Notes: generated from the sequence alone by a model not told the origin. A stretch of 64,000 nucleotides of DNA from Choricystis sp. odSpoLacu1 (GCA_958009055.1 OY253652.1:1054001-1118000), one strand, 5' to 3'; positions 20,246 through 30,432 are shown, numbered from the stretch's first letter. Translations and numbers: made by a program.

Positions 20246-20596
20246 TTGTGTGTGAGTGTGTGGGGGGGGCTGCTTGTGGGGCGTGATCCGATAAACCAAC
20301 GACAAAAACCAACCACACCCCGCGAGTCTTTCCGTGATTCCATCGAGTTTGTCTTCCTTCCTTCGTTCCCCTTTTTCGACGTGGTGTGGCGGGCCCAACC
20401 TCCAGCTTGTGTGATGATCAACGACCAAAACAAAAAACCGAACACAGTGAACGTTTGCTCTTTCTCTCCTCTCTCCGGCCCCCTCTGCGGGCGCGGCCTC
20501 CTTTCTCTCTCCTCCGCCTGGCGGTCAAGGCACGCCCTGCTGCCTGAGGGCGCAGGCACGCACACAGAGCCTCTGCTGCTGCGTGAACTGGAACAC
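20246..20596. other. spacer and probable 5' leader of the transporter gene
   Basis: 351 bp from the ARC5 stop to the chosen transporter ATG. An in-frame ATG at 20414 would add 61 residues ending TEPLLLRELEH, which has a dileucine-like look, so part of this stretch may be coding. Otherwise no feature. Confidence 0.5.
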
Positions 20597-23416
20597 ATGT
20601 CCCCCCCAATGCCGTCGTTCGCGCTGGCGCACCACGGCGGGGACGGCAGTGGCGACTCGTCGCGCGGCCCGCCCAGCCTGCACTCCATGCACTCCCCGTT
20701 TGAGGCACCCACGCTGAAGAAGCGAATAAACAGTGGCCCCCCGCCCGAGGCGGGCAAGCCGCGCGCATCGCGGTCGCCGTGGCTGAGCGCGCCCCTCATT
20801 CTGGGCAACGAGGTGGCGGCCAACGTCGCGTGAGTTGGCATGGTGTGGTGGTGGTTGTGGGAGGGCGGGGGGCGGGGGGGAGGCGGGGCGCGGGGGGGAC
20901 ACGTGACACATGCGCTCGGCGCCACCGGCGCCACCGGCGCGCAAAACGGCGCTCGGCCGACCGGCGCACTTGACCCCGCTCACCCCGTGCCCCCCGTTCC
21001 TTTGCACGTTCACGCATGCAGCTACTACTCCATCTCCACAAACATGGTGAGTGTGTTTTGAGTGGGGAGAGAGAGGGAAGAAGAAGAAGAAACAAGGTTG
21101 CACACACTCACTCAACCCTCCCTCCCTCTCTCTACTTCCACTCCAGGTCATCTACCTGCGCAACCAGCTGGAGTATGACGAGCCGATCGCGGCCCAGCTG
21201 GTGAGTTGGTTTGGTGGTGGTGGCGGTGTGTATGAGAGAGAGAGAAGAAGAGGGACGCATGCAACACAGCACACTCACACCCTCACCCCCCACACATCAG
21301 TCCTCCGGCCTCATCGGCCTGTCCTACACCGCCGTCCTGCTGGGCGGCTACCTGGCGGACGCCCTCCTGGGGCGTGCCTGGACGGTGCTGGGGTCGTCGT
21401 TGACGTACGTCCTCGGTCTCTCCCTCCTCACCCTGTCCGCCCAGTTCAACACGCACGCCTCGACCCACGTCCAGGATCGCGCCTTCTTCTTTGTGGCCAA
21501 TGTGCTCATTGCTCTCGCCGGCGGCGGCATCAAGCCCAACGTGAGCGCGCTGGGCGCCGACCAGTTTGACGACTTTAACCCTGACGGCTCCCCATCCACC
21601 GCCAAGACCGTGTTCTTTGGGTGGTACTACTTCTTCATCAATGTGGGCGCCCTGCTGGCGGCCACCGTGCTGGTGTGGATCCAGACGAGCGGGAGGTGGG
21701 TGCTGGGGTTTGGCGTGCCGACGCTCGTGTTTGTGGTGGCGCTCATCGCGTACATCGCGGGGTGGCACGGCTACCGCAAACTGCCACCCGGGGGCCCTCC
21801 CCTGGCCCGCATCTTTCGCACCATCAAGCTGGCAGTCAGAAACAAAAAGTGTGTGCTGCCGAGCGACCCGCTGGACCTATACGAGTCTGAACTCGATGAC
21901 GACGACCCACATGCACCCCCGTTGCTGGCCCACACGCGCAGCATGAAATGGCTGGACAAGGCGGCCATCGTGCCGGCGGGCGTGTCGTGGCCGTTGCTGG
22001 GGGATCCACCACCCACACAGTTTGTGCCAGTTTCCCAAGTGGAAGAAACCAAACAAATGCTGCGCCTGCTGCCCGTGTGGGCGTCCCTGCTGCCCTGGAA
22101 CCTGTGCTACGCCCAGCTGGCCTCCATCATGGTGCAGCAAGCGGAGCAGATGGATCGGCGGGTGGGGGGGTCGACCTTTATGGTGCCCCCTGCCTCGATG
22201 ACCATTTTTGCGACGCTCACCATCATCATCCTTGTGCCTGTGTATGACAAACTGCTCCGCCCCTGGCTGGAGGCGAGGCACGCGGTGCCCACCACACTGC
22301 AGCGGGTGGGGGTGTCGAATGCGGTGATGGCGGCGTCGATGGCGGTGGCGGCGGCCGTCGAAGCGGGTGCCACCGCCCACACGGCTGCCGTGCTGCGCGC
22401 CGGAGGTGACAACCCAGAGTTGCCCGTGTGGACGCTCGTCCCCCAGCTCGTGCTCATGGGCGTGTCCGAGTTCTTCTTTGTGGGCGCGATCGAGTTTTTT
22501 TATCAGCAGTCGCCCGAACGCACGCGCTCCCTGGCGGCCGCGCTGGAACTCCTGTCCTACGGCATCGCCTCCTTCCTCAACTCCGCCTTCATTGGCGCCA
22601 TCGCCGCCACCACGGACTGGTTGCCGGGGTCGGGGCCGGCGCGGCTGGGGCGGCTGGAGTAGTGAGTGTTTTTGTGGGCGGGGTGGTTTGGGAGTGTGCG
22701 AGTGATGACAAAACGTCGAGTGCTTTTCTCACCCTCCCCTTTTCCTCCCTTCCCACAGCTACTACGGCCTCCTCACCCTCATCGCCCTCGCCAACCTGGC
22801 CCTCTTCATCTGGCCCGTGTCCGCCAAGTACACGTACCGCGAGTTTGCGCCGCCGTCGCACGCGGACGCAGCCGTTGTTGGCGTGGGGCGCTCGGTCGCG
22901 GGCCCTGCGCTCGCGCCCACGAAATCCTCCGCCGGCCTGCTGCACACGCCGCTGGGGCGCACGCTGTCCCGCACCGCCACCATCCAACCGTACGCGTCGT
23001 CCGCGGTTAAGACGGACCGGCTGGCGCGCGCGTTGAGCCGCAACGCGAGCATGGCGAGCGGCGGCACAATGGCGGGCGCGACGCCGCGCAGTGGCACGGG
23101 CGTGTCGTCCCGCCCCGCCAGCGGGGCGCTGGCGCGCAGTGGGGTGTTGGCCATGAGCACCGGCCGCAGCGCCAGCAGTGGGGGGGGGCGGCGGTCGGCG
23201 CTGGGCGCCGCGGCGGACGCCGCCGTCGCGGCGAACGCGGCGCGCGCGTCGCCGCCGACTGCGGCGGCGGGCGCGCCGCCGCACACGCCTCGGGATCCGC
23301 AGTTAGACCGCATCTCCGAGTTTCCCAGCCGGCTGTCCATGGCGGAGGAGGAGGAGCAGGGGGACGGTGGTGACGCGGCAGACGGGTCGACGCGGCCGCC
23401 GCGCGTGGACAAGTGA
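20597..23416 (+). CDS. proton-coupled oligopeptide/nitrate transporter (POT/PTR, NPF family)
   Basis: Five exons: 20597-20829, 21022-21046 (25-nt microexon), 21147-21200, 21301-22661, 22759-23416. Spliced product about 777 residues. Exons 2 and 3 give AYYSISTNM and VIYLRNQLEYDEPIAAQL, the TM1-TM2 region of the family. Exon 4 has the POT signatures: GLSYTAVLLGGYLADALLG, GGGIKPNVSALGADQFDD, FFGWYYFFINVGAL, and later FFFVGAIEFFYQQSPE. Exon 5 completes TM12 (YYYGLLTLIALANLALFIW), then a 200-residue Ser/Ala/Gly tail in the cytosol. Imports di/tripeptides or nitrate with protons; substrate not deducible. ATG 20414 is an alternative start. Donor at 22662 overlaps an apparent TAG stop, which splicing removes. 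Confidence 0.9.
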
Positions 23417-23775
23417 TGATGACACATTTTTCAAGTTTTGTTTCCTTTTTTGTGGGTTGGTGGGTGAAGCCTTTTTCTTGTAGTTTTTGCTGTGGGTGGA
23501 GCATCGTGAACGTGTTGGGCGAGGGGGCAACACGCACCAGCGTTATCGAGAAGAGTGGGTGGTGGGAGGCGACGCTGACGAAGCGTCGAAAGCCAGAGAG
23601 AACCCTCCACACTTTTCACCCACTTTTCACCCTCCCCCCGCCCCTCTGCGCCGCCGCTCCCCCCCTCGGCACGCACTACACACGTATTCCGCGGCACCCT
23701 CACCCCGACGACCGCGCGCGAGCACCAACCGCCGCCTTGCAAAACGGTTTTCGCACCACGCGCAGCAAACTCCCC
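23417..23775. other. intergenic spacer, no gene seen
   Basis: 359 bp between the transporter stop and the next + gene. T-rich for the first 70 bases (3' end of the transporter), then C-rich before the next ATG. No other feature. Confidence 0.6.
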
Positions 23776-25309
23776 ATGCGACACACTGCCCCCACGCGCC
23801 GCGTGGCGGCCCTGCTGGCGGCCGCCGTCACGCTGGCGACATACACAGCTGCCGCCGACATGGGCGGCCTGCCGGCGCCCGCTCCCAGCGCCCGCGCCGC
23901 GCGCGCGCCGGCGGCTGCGCCCTTCATGGGGCGCCCGCTCGCGACCGCGCGTGCGCCCGCCCCCGCGCCCCGCCCCTCCCGCACCCTGGGGTGGACCAAT
24001 ATGGGCGTCCTGCTCAACGTGACCCAGCCCGAGCTCACTGTCCAAGCCCTGGCCGTCGTCGGCGGCCGCCCCGTCGTCGGCCTGGCCGGCGTCTCGGGCA
24101 GACCCGAAGTCCACGCCCGCCTGGCCAACGGGTCGTGGGAGCGGGCTGGGCGGGATGCTGTGCTGGATGAGTCTGCGTCCACCCTGCGCCTGGCGTCGGG
24201 AGGCGCCGCCAGCAACGCACTCTACGCATCGCTCACAAACACGGGAGCCGACGTGTCTTACCCCTCCGCCCAGGGCGACTCGCCGCACGGGTGGGTGCGG
24301 GGGCTGCTGGGCGCGCCCGCGATCACCAACTGGACGTACCTGGGCAAGGGCGACGCCAGCGGGCGGGGCGCCAGCATCGCGCGCCCCGCGCAGGCCGGGC
24401 GAACCGCTCGCGCTGGCTGCCGATGGTGACCGCGTGGCTGTCGCTTATTCAGACCGGGTGGATACGTTTGTGATCCGTTTTGACCCTGCGACCGGCTGGT
24501 CCCGCCCCACCGCCATCGACTGGACGGCGGGCGGCGGCACGCGCGACACCGCGCGCGTCGCGGCCCTCGCCCAAGACGGCGCCACCACGTACGCTCTGGT
24601 GGCCACCGACGAGCTGGATGGCGGGGTTGCCGCCTACGTGCTCAAGCTGGACGCGGGCGGCGCCTGGTCGCGCGTCGGCTCTGGCCCCGCCGCGCGCGCG
24701 GGCGCGTGGCGCTGGGCGGGGCTCGCCCTGGACGACGCCCACGCCCCCGTCGTTGCCTTGGGAGGCCCCCCACGCGCGCCGTCCCCCACGCCCGCCCGGC
24801 GGGATGAGTCGCCGTCGGTCAAAGCGGCCGCGGGGCCGCCCCCGGGCGCGCCGCCGACGGTCGCGGCCACGGTCGTCCGTTTCGAAGCGCCCTCCAAAAC
24901 CTGGGTCCACCTGCCCCCCCTGGCGGGGGCCACATCCTCGGGTGGCGCCATCGCGGCGTCGGGCGATGAACTGTTGGTGGCCACCGTGGTGCCGGGCGGC
25001 AAACCGATCGTCGCGCGCTCCATCGCGCGCGGACCGTGGGGCTCGATCCGCAAGGCCGACCCCCTCCCCCCCGTCGCCGACGTGGGGTCGCTGCAGTTGG
25101 GCGTGCTGCCGGGCGGGGGGCCCGTGCTGGCGTACCAGGCCGCCAGGAAGCGGGGCACAGGGCCCCTGGTGGCGGCGTGCGCGCGGTGCCGCGTCGCCGC
25201 CCCAGCGCCCGTGCCCGCGCCCGTGGCGGCTGTGCCCGCCGCCGTCAAGGCCGCGCCCGCGCCCGCGGTGGCCACCGCCAGCGCGGCGGTGGCGTCGGGC
25301 GGCAGGTGA
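23776..25309 (+). CDS. secreted propeller-like protein of unknown function (frame break)
   Basis: ATG 23776 opens a signal peptide (MRHTAPTRRVAALLAAAVTL, then AAADMGG). Frame 1 runs to a stop at 24429. The natural continuation is one base over from about 24385-24410: EPLALAADGDRVAVAYSD, VIRFDPATGWSRP, DTARVAALAQDGATTYALVA, ending at 25309. Together about 510 residues. Repeated short strands ending in W (TNWTYLG, GWSRPTAIDW, GAWSRVG, KTWVHLP) suggest a beta-propeller (inference). Asn-X-Thr/Ser sites (NVTQ, NGSW, NWTY) fit glycosylation. The C-terminus is an Ala/Pro/Val low-complexity linker. No donor/acceptor pair of usual length explains the break, so I treat it as a small indel. Confidence 0.6.
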
Positions 25310-25542
25310 TGGAGGGAGGGAGAGGGAGAGAGACGAAGTGATTTCATACAAAAACACTTGCTTTTTTTTTTAACCCACACCGCGCGGCGTGTCTGGCGGC
25401 GCGACTGTGCCCCCACCCCCTCAATCTGCTTACCCCGCTATTCATACCCCCTACATTTTCACCTACTATTTTTTTTTCTTCAGGGTCTGCCGCCCCATTC
25501 CAGCGCGACTCTTTTTTTTTGTCCCCACACTCGCACTTCACG

Positions 25543-25566
25543 AAAAGGCGGCGCGTGCCGCCTTTT
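25543..25566. other. perfect 10-bp stem, 4-base loop hairpin
   Basis: AAAAGGCGGC, loop GCGT, then GCCGCCTTTT. Ends in T4. It sits in the tail-to-tail spacer about 235 bp past the propeller gene stop. Confidence 0.85.
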
Positions 25567-25966
25567 GGCACCTGTTTTCTTCTTGCTTTCCCTTTCGCAA
25601 ATATTCTTCGCTGTGCTCTGCCCCTTGAAGCGTGTGTGAGAGTGCGCGCAAAGCCGAAAGACGGCCCCCCGCCGCCTTCCCGACCGCGCGCGCGCGCTCC
25701 CCCCACCACGCCGTGACCCCCCCACCCCACCCCACCCCCCCGTAAATCCCCTTGTTTCTTTTGCAACACCCCATTTTCTCTGTCGCAGAACGCCGCGCAG
25801 TTTTTTAAATCAAGTGGGGTTACATGAGGCAAAGAAAATGATGAGTAGCAGTCAAAACCGGGGGGGGGGGGGCGCACCCCGTCGCCGTTAAATGAGCCTG
25901 ATGCGGCTCACTGCCACGGCGACGGCGCGCCCCGCGGTGCTGCATTTAACGCAGATGCACGGAAAA

Positions 25967-25985
25967 GGGGGGGGGGGGGGGGGGG
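25967..25985. repeat. G19 homopolymer
   Basis: Nineteen consecutive G, preceded by AAAA and followed by CAGGC. With the G run about 100 bp upstream it is a potential G-quadruplex region and a likely site of length error. Confidence 0.85.
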
Positions 25986-26054
25986 CAGGCACACACGCGT
26001 CCACTCTATAAACCACCACCCCAAAAAAAACGCTCCCCCCCCCTCTCTCTCTCT

Positions 26055-27407
26055 TCACTCCCTGTAAATCCGCCACGCCGCCCCATCGCCCCCCACCCCA
26101 AAGTAGGACGCCAGCTTGGCGGCAGCATCCTCCAGCACGGCGTCCTGCTTGCAGAAGCAGAAGCGGATGAGGGATTTGGGGGGGGAGGGGCTCAGGTAGA
26201 ACGCGGAAACCGGGATTGCCGCCACGCGCGCGCCCGAGCACAGGCGGTCGCAGAAGGCGACGTCGTCCTCGCCCGGGCGCATGAGGGCGGATGCATCCGC
26301 CACAATGAAGTAGGTGCCGTGGCCGGGCAGGACGGTGAAGCCGGCGGCGGTCAGGGCGGTCGCGAACGAGGCGCGTTTTGCGGCGAGCGAGGGGCCATGG
26401 CTTTCGATGAAGGCCCGCTCCTCTGCGAAGCCGGCTGCGACGCCAGCTTGTAAAGCGGGTGGCTGAGGAGGGAGGAGACAGGGTGTGTGCGTGTGCGTGT
26501 GGATTGTCAGGAAGCGTCGCTCTCTCTTCAACCCTCGCCCCTCCACACCACACACCACCACCACACTCACCACCGAAAACGTCAGAAACTGGTGCGACCT
26601 CAACACCGCCGCCTGCAGGGCGGGAGACGATGACAGCGCCCACCCCACCTTCCACCCGGTCATGGAAAAGGTTTTGCCGGCGGATCCGATGCGCACGCAC
26701 CGCTCCGCCATGCCGGGCAGGGTGGCCAGGCTCACGTGCCTCGTCCCCGGAAAGGTTAAATATTCATAAACCTCATCCAGGATAGCGACACAGCCGGGCG
26801 CGCCCGCCGTGGTGACGGCGTCGGCCAGGACGGCCAGTTCGGCGGGGGTGAACACTTTGCCGGTGGGGTTGTGCGGCGTGTTCAACACCAGCGCGCGCGT
26901 GCGCTCCGAAAACGCGGCCTTGACGGAGGGCGCAGCGGGCAGGGCCCACCCCTTGGCTGGGTCCAGCGTGAGTGGGACCACTGCACCGCCAGCCGCCCGC
27001 ACAAGGGGCGCGTACGAATCATAGCACGGGTCGATGATCACGACTTCATCCCCCGGCCGCACAATGCCCAGCAACGCCGCCGCCAACGCTTCCGTGGCCC
27101 CCGCCGTGACGAGGACGCCGGCGTCCGGGTCGACGGCGACACGGGCGTCGGTGGCGGCGGAGACGGCGAGGGCGGACTTGAGGAGGGGGAGGCCGGAGGC
27201 GGGCGCGTATTGTTGGGGTTCGTTTAAAATATGGTCTGCTGCCGCCCTTTTCAAGGTTGCAGGGCCGTCCTGGTCTGGAAATCCTTGCCCTGTGTTCACT
27301 GCGTTGTGGCGGGCGGCGGCGGCGCTCACGACTGAAAAAATAGAGGTGCCGACACGGAACGCGGGGTGCCCCGCGGCCGCGTCGTCAGAGGGAGGCGCCC
27401 TCCCCAT
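26055..27407 (-). CDS. class I/II PLP aminotransferase (kynurenine/glutamine transaminase type)
   Basis: Two exons on the minus strand: 27407-26571 and 26462-26055, 414 residues. Transfers amino groups using pyridoxal phosphate. Visible: YAPASGLPLLKSAL, TAGATEAL (101-108), NTPHNPTGK (176-184), Asp211 in DEVYE, and the Schiff-base Lys245 in GSAGKTFSMTGWKVGW. The C-terminal domain has GHGTYFIVAD. Motifs match the KAT/GTK/YbdL group, which use kynurenine, glutamine or methionine. Splicing gives FLTFSVPPALQAG, as expected. The 108-bp intron is a multiple of three without stops, so its retention would add 36 residues rather than truncate. No obvious organelle leader. Divergent from the HAD gene. 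Confidence 0.9.
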   Translation of the reverse strand: MGRAPPSDDAAAGHPAFRVGTSIFSVVSAAAARHNAVNTGQGFPDQDGPATLKRAAADHILNEPQQYAPASGLPLLKSALAVSAATDARVAVDPDAGVLVTAGATEALAAALLGIVRPGDEVVIIDPCYDSYAPLVRAAGGAVVPLTLDPAKGWALPAAPSVKAAFSERTRALVLNTPHNPTGKVFTPAELAVLADAVTTAGAPGCVAILDEVYEYLTFPGTRHVSLATLPGMAERCVRIGSAGKTFSMTGWKVGWALSSSPALQAAVLRSHQFLTFSVVSVVVVCGVEGRGLKRERRFLTIHTHTHTPCLLPPQPPALQAGVAAGFAEERAFIESHGPSLAAKRASFATALTAAGFTVLPGHGTYFIVADASALMRPGEDDVAFCDRLCSGARVAAIPVSAFYLSPSPPKSLIRFCFCKQDAVLEDAAAKLASYFGVGGDGAAWRIYRE

Positions 27408-27602
27408 GTGGCCCGCGTGGGTTGTGGCGCAAAGACGTGTGCTCACGCCGTGGTCTCTGCGCTCACGCCCGTGTGCCTGTAGGAGGCGCGGCGTGAGAAA
27501 AACAAAGCGGGGGATGGTGAATCGAAAAAAACAAAAACAAAAACACTTTCCTCCCTCCCCCCCCCCCGTGCCCGCCCACGCTCCGTGTCCTGTGCCTGCA
27601 CC
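27408..27602. promoter_or_regulatory. bidirectional promoter region
   Basis: 195 bp between the divergent starts of the aminotransferase (27407, -) and HAD phosphatase (27603, +). An A-rich stretch with repeated AAAAAC at about 27525-27550 and a C-rich run lie just before the + start. Confidence 0.5.
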
Positions 27603-28301
27603 ATGCGCCCCATCATCACGCACGTCCTGTTCGACATGGATGGCTTGTTGTTGGACACAGAGTCAATCTACTCTGCTGCCCAGGTGGCCGTCCTGGACGA
27701 CCTGGGCATCGGGGGTGACAGGTTCACACCGGCTGTCAAGCGTGCCATGATGGGGCGGCCGGCGTTGGCGGCGGCCCAAGCCATGATCGACGCGCTGCAG
27801 TGCGGCGACGTCGTCAACGCGTCCGACTTTGTCACCCGCCGGGAGGCCGTCCTGCACGACCTGTTCCCCGACGCCCAGCCGATGCCTGGTGCCGAGAGAG
27901 TGGTGCGCCACCTGGCACGCGTCGGCACGCCGATCGCGGTCGCGACGTCCTCCCACAGGCGCCATTTTGAGTTGAAGACGGCGAAGCACGGCGAGTTGTT
28001 CTCGCTCTTCAAAAACACGATCGTGACGGGCTGCGACCCCGCCCTCAACGGCAAGGGCAAGCCCGACCCCGCCATCTTCAACCTGGCGGCTGAGAGACTG
28101 GGCGTGTCCCCTTCCACCTCTGTGCTGGTGTTTGAAGACGCTGACATCGGGGTCGCCGCTGGCCGCGCGGCCGGCATGAGCGTGGTGCACGTGCTCGACG
28201 CGCGGTGGGCGGACACTGATGGAAAGAGCAGTGGCGCCTGCCAGACGCTGGCGTCGCTGGAGGAGTGGCGGCCAGAGGAGTGGGGGTTGCCTGCGTTTTG
28301 A
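27603..28301 (+). CDS. HAD-family phosphatase (HDHD1 / glycerol-3-phosphatase / GS1 type)
   Basis: Intronless, 232 residues, ATG 27603 in CACCATGCG. Haloacid-dehalogenase superfamily: motif I DMDGLLLDTE with nucleophile Asp11 and Asp13, motif II VATSSHR, motif III Lys in GKGKPDP, motif IV FEDADIG. The four-helix cap lies after motif I. Order and spacing match the pseudouridine-5-phosphatase / DL-glycerol-3-phosphatase / plant GS1 branch. Those enzymes remove phosphate from small sugars or nucleoside monophosphates in the cytosol. Exact substrate not predictable by eye. Confidence 0.9.
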   Translation: MRPIITHVLFDMDGLLLDTESIYSAAQVAVLDDLGIGGDRFTPAVKRAMMGRPALAAAQAMIDALQCGDVVNASDFVTRREAVLHDLFPDAQPMPGAERVVRHLARVGTPIAVATSSHRRHFELKTAKHGELFSLFKNTIVTGCDPALNGKGKPDPAIFNLAAERLGVSPSTSVLVFEDADIGVAAGRAAGMSVVHVLDARWADTDGKSSGACQTLASLEEWRPEEWGLPAF

Positions 28302-28356
28302 GGTTGGTGTACAAACAATAGACTTTGATTAACAACAAAACAACACTTTTCTCTGA

Positions 28357-28912
28357 CTACTCTGCCTCCGAAGATGACGAAGCATACGTGGGCCGCCTCC
28401 GGTTGGGGTTGGCCGCCAGTGGGGGCAGGCCACTGTCGTCCGAGTCTGTTGGATCAGACTCACCTCCTGCCTCTTCCTCCTCCGCCGCCTCCTCTTCCCT
28501 GAACTCGACAGGCCACACGCCCTCCAGCATCCTCATCTCCGCCACGTCCCGCGTGTACAGCACGGACACGACTTCGCCGGCGAGGCCTGCGCCGCCGCCC
28601 GCGGGCGGTTCGGGTGTGGTGACTACCAGGTACCCTCCCCGCTTGATCCACAGGCGCTTGTGGAAGCGGGCGGGCAGCAGGACGAAGCCGGAGGTGCCGT
28701 TTGGGCGTTGGATCTGGGTGTGGGGGGATGGTGTGGGGGGAGAAGGGGTTGGTGTCGGCCACCCAATGATTAGAGAGCGCGCCGCCGCCGTCGTCGGTGT
28801 GTGCGCATTTGCTGCTCTCCCTCACCTCGACCTGGTTGGCGCTCACGCCCAGCGCACGCACGATGGCCTCCCCTGGGCCTGGCGGCGCCGCGTCGTGAGG
28901 GGCGGTCGGCAT
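28357..28912 (-). CDS. EIF1AD: eIF1A-domain containing protein (EIF1AD-like)
   Basis: Two exons on the minus strand: 28912-28826 and 28713-28357, joined in phase 0 to 147 residues. The spliced OB-fold reads IVRALGVSANQVEIQRPNG, then FVLLPARFHKRLWIKRGGYL, then VSVLYTRDVAEMRMLEGVWP. This matches EIF1AD (human C11orf53-independent family of eIF1A-like OB proteins): the Lys-Arg-Leu-Trp-Ile-Lys-Arg-Gly core and the LEGVWP end are diagnostic. The tail is acidic and Ser-rich (EEEAAEEEEAGGES, ASSSSEAE). EIF1AD homologues are nuclear; in animals it has been linked to 40S maturation and stress response. Its 112-bp intron begins GTGAGG. Confidence 0.88.
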
Positions 28913-29058
28913 GTTGAGAAGCGGGGGAAACGAGGAGAGAGAGGGAATGAAAAACTGTGTCGTCGTCTTGTGGTTGCGCAGAGAAAAAAAAAAACTGCAC
29001 TGCCTCCCGCACTTTTTCCTCCCGGCCTCTCTCTCTCTGCTCGCCTGATCAGTTGTGT

Positions 29059-29811
29059 CTAACATAACCCCACCTCCTCCTCCACATCCACCTCGCCCTG
29101 TGCCACCGCCACCAGCGTGCGCGCCAGGGACTCGCCCGCCAACTCCAGCGGCATCTCGCCGGCCGCGTTGACCGATTCCAGGGCTTTGCGCGCGTCGTCG
29201 CCCGCTGCTGCGACGAGGAGAGCAGCGGGGCCGCCTGCGCCCGCGGCGCAGGCTGCGTGCAGAGGGGTGTCGCGTGTTTTGTTCCTGGGGGCGGGCGCCA
29301 CACCTGCCGCCAGCAACGCCCGCGTCGCGGCCACGCCGCCAGCACCTGCCGCCCGGTGCAACGGTGTGTCCCCTAGCTCATCAGCAGCGGCTGGGTCTGC
29401 GCCCGCTGCCAACAGAAGAGTGATGACCTCGGGTCGATTTTTAGATGCCGCGTAGTGCAGAGGGGTGCGCCCGGCCCGCGTCTTTGCGTTCGCGGAAGCG
29501 CCCGCCTCCAGCAAGACAGCCACCGTGTCCCGCTTGCCGGCTGAGCTCGCGCATATAAGAGGCGTCCACCCGGCTTCGTCTGCGAGCGCTGCGTGCTCGG
29601 GCGGGCAGACGGCCAGCAACCGTTTCAACAGCGCTGCGTCTCCGCCCAGGGCCGCGCTGTGGACGAGGGAACGGCCGTCATCGTCAAGCCCAGAGGCGAC
29701 GGAAGCCAAGGTCGCGGGCGGCAGCGAGTCAAAGTAGGCGACATAGCCCTGGCGCGCCGCGTCGGCCGCGGTGGCGAGGGGGTGAGAGGAGGCAGGTGGT
29801 GGGGACGCCAT
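29059..29811 (-). CDS. PSMD10: ankyrin-repeat proteasome chaperone (gankyrin / PSMD10 / Nas6)
   Basis: Intronless, 250 residues, ATG 29811. Six or so ankyrin repeats: DDDGRSLVHSAALGGD, DEAGWTPLICASSAGKRD, TRAGRTPLHYAASKNRPE, DELGDTPLHRAAGAGGV, NKTRDTPLHAACAAGAG, NAAGEMPLELA. The WTPLICASSAGKRD and GRTPLHYAASKNRPEV stretches and overall length match gankyrin/Nas6, which helps assemble the 19S proteasome base by binding the Rpt3 ATPase. The short acidic tail (EVDVEEEVGLC) is usual in the family. Divergent from the small membrane-protein gene at 29972. Confidence 0.9.
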   Translation of the reverse strand: MASPPPASSHPLATAADAARQGYVAYFDSLPPATLASVASGLDDDGRSLVHSAALGGDAALLKRLLAVCPPEHAALADEAGWTPLICASSAGKRDTVAVLLEAGASANAKTRAGRTPLHYAASKNRPEVITLLLAAGADPAAADELGDTPLHRAAGAGGVAATRALLAAGVAPAPRNKTRDTPLHAACAAGAGGPAALLVAAAGDDARKALESVNAAGEMPLELAGESLARTLVAVAQGEVDVEEEVGLC

Positions 29812-29971
29812 GGTATGTGTGTGTGAGTGAGTGAGTGAGCCAGCGACGCCTGTGCGTGCGTTGACGAGCGAGGATGCGGGAAAACAAACGCTCAATTTTG
29901 TGATGGACAACAGCGACAGAGAGCGACACACTGCGCTCGCCAATTCATCTGACCACCGCTCCAAAAAAAAC
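29812..29971. promoter_or_regulatory. bidirectional promoter region
   Basis: 160 bp between the gankyrin start (29811, -) and the start at 29972 (+). Contains a GTGAGTGAGTGAGTGAG repeat near 29822-29838 that would lie in the gankyrin 5' leader. Confidence 0.45.
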
Positions 29972-30432
29972 ATGGCCTCCTCCTCCTCCGCCTTCGACGC
30001 AGAGGCCCAGCGCTTCTGCGTCAACGAGTCCTTAATGTGAGAGAGAGAGGGAGAGGGGAAGGAGGCGCGGGGAGGGAAAGAGCAGCTGCAGGCGGGTGCC
30101 CGCGACTCGCACAGTGGCGCGCCGTCGCACTGAAACCAAAAACTCACCTTCCCCCAACCCACCCCCACAGCTCCGCCACCAAAGTGGCAGCCGGCACCGG
30201 CGCCGTCGCCGGCGCGGCCGTCGCGGCCGCCCTGCGCGCGTCCGCCTCCTTCCGCCACTCGCTCGGCACGTCCGGCCGCACCGCGCTTGTCGTGATGCCC
30301 GCTATGGCCGCCTTCTTCCTCGACATCGAGTGGCACATCAACGAGTGCGCCCACCGGGCGCGGTATGGGGCGGCGGGGGCGCGGGAGCGTGGGTCGGAGT
30401 CGGGAGACATACTGCCAGAGCGGCGGGCTTGA
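29972..30432 (+). CDS. small membrane protein, possibly ENOD93/HIG1-like
   Basis: Two exons, 29972-30036 and 30171-30432, 108 residues. The start MASSSSAFDAEAQRFCVNES is followed at the junction by ISATKVAAGTGAVAGAAVAA (hydrophobic), FRHSLGTSGRTALVVMPAMA (second hydrophobic segment) and FFLDIEWHINECAHRAR. Two helices joined by a short basic loop recall plant early nodulin 93 and HIG1-type mitochondrial proteins, but I rate the family call as weak. The C-terminal 25 residues are hydrophilic and acidic. The donor is GTGAGA with a purine tract. Confidence 0.6.

Larger units (their letters stand above)
25310..26054. other. long tail-to-tail spacer with hairpin and G runs
   Basis: 745 bp between convergent genes ending at 25309 (+) and 26055 (-), far longer than most convergent spacers here (36-205 bp). 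Contains T-rich tracts, the perfect hairpin at 25543-25566, a G run at about 25859-25872 and a G19 run at 25967-25985. No protein-coding frame with this genome's codon style was found. Confidence 0.7.

Noticed and set aside
24335..24395. Short intron explaining the frame change in the propeller-like gene
   Set aside because: The possible GTACCT donor and CGCAG acceptor would give an intron under 60 bp with an atypical donor, unlike all others in the window.
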